The position numbers and the translations under genes were made by a program. The notes beneath the pieces were generated by a model. It made no database searches and was not told the origin of the DNA. It worked only from the letters and a program-made list of their open reading frames with translations. Source: Ardenticatenales bacterium (GTDB lineage: Bacteria; Chloroflexota; Anaerolineae; Ardenticatenales; Ardenticatenaceae). Taken from it: a stretch of DNA of 6,798 nt. Position 1 is the first letter of the stretch, and each line of letters begins with the position of its first letter. The stretch lies in contig JACCSL010000058.1 in the NCBI GenBank assembly GCA_013812995.1, positions 1 through 6,798 on the forward strand, written 5' to 3'. Shown here piece after piece: positions 6,711 through 6,798 of this stretch.

Positions 6711-6715
6711 AAGCC

Positions 6716-6798
6716 ATGACTCGGGACGAGTTACTTCAACTTTGCAAGCAGGCACCGCAGATTGGGGCGGTCACACACGAGGAATTCATCAACTACAT
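6716..6798 (+). CDS. N terminus of an unidentified protein, cut by the window end
   Basis: An open frame of 27 codons begins at ATG 6716 and runs off the window without a stop. It has a strong Shine-Dalgarno sequence five bases before the ATG and an extended -10 element upstream. The visible peptide starts MTRDELLQLCKQAPQ and continues with a short charged stretch (THEEFINY). It is hydrophilic, without signal peptide or membrane helix, and looks like the start of a cytosolic protein with a short N-terminal helix. I cannot assign a family from so few residues. It is transcribed divergently from hisS. Confidence 0.65.
   Translation, partial: MTRDELLQLCKQAPQIGAVTHEEFINY

Overview
The window is a compact, GC-rich piece of a bacterial chromosome holding mostly housekeeping genes. 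I see no mobile elements, tRNA or rRNA genes, CRISPR arrays or phage genes. The style of the proteins suggests a Gram-positive-like or deep-branching lineage. The main hints are a HisRS with two CxxC pairs, a TPR plus B-box-like zinc finger plus four-helix membrane protein beside nadK and recN, and SurE and RecN sequence variants. Chloroflexota, perhaps Ktedonobacteria, is my best guess. It is a judgement by resemblance, not a demonstrated assignment.

Layout. The left part reads rightward. It has the C-terminal portion of a polyprenyl-phosphate sugar-1-phosphate transferase (exopolysaccharide initiation, cut by the window edge), then after 18 bases surE, a survival-type 5'/3'-nucleotidase. 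The centre and right read leftward as a tight four-gene operon: hisS (histidyl-tRNA synthetase), nadK (NAD kinase), an unnamed TPR/zinc-finger/membrane protein, and recN (SMC-like DNA repair ATPase). hisS and nadK overlap by 8 bases, nadK and the next gene share one base (TGATG), and recN follows after 27 bases. surE and recN converge, and their stop codons share one palindromic CTAG, so no untranslated DNA lies between them.

The only sizeable intergenic region is the 183-base divergent gap between hisS and a rightward gene that starts at 6716 and runs off the window. This gap carries a near-consensus sigma-70/sigma-A promoter for the hisS operon (TAGACA, 17 bases, TATAAT), an extended -10 element for the rightward gene, and a strong Shine-Dalgarno sequence before its ATG.

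How the genes fit together. The leftward operon joins tRNA charging, NADP supply and recombinational repair under one apparent housekeeping promoter. Adjacency of nadK and recN is known in other bacteria (for example E. coli). The membrane protein inserted between them is the least understood element and the best candidate for something new. I found no convincing novel multi-gene system.
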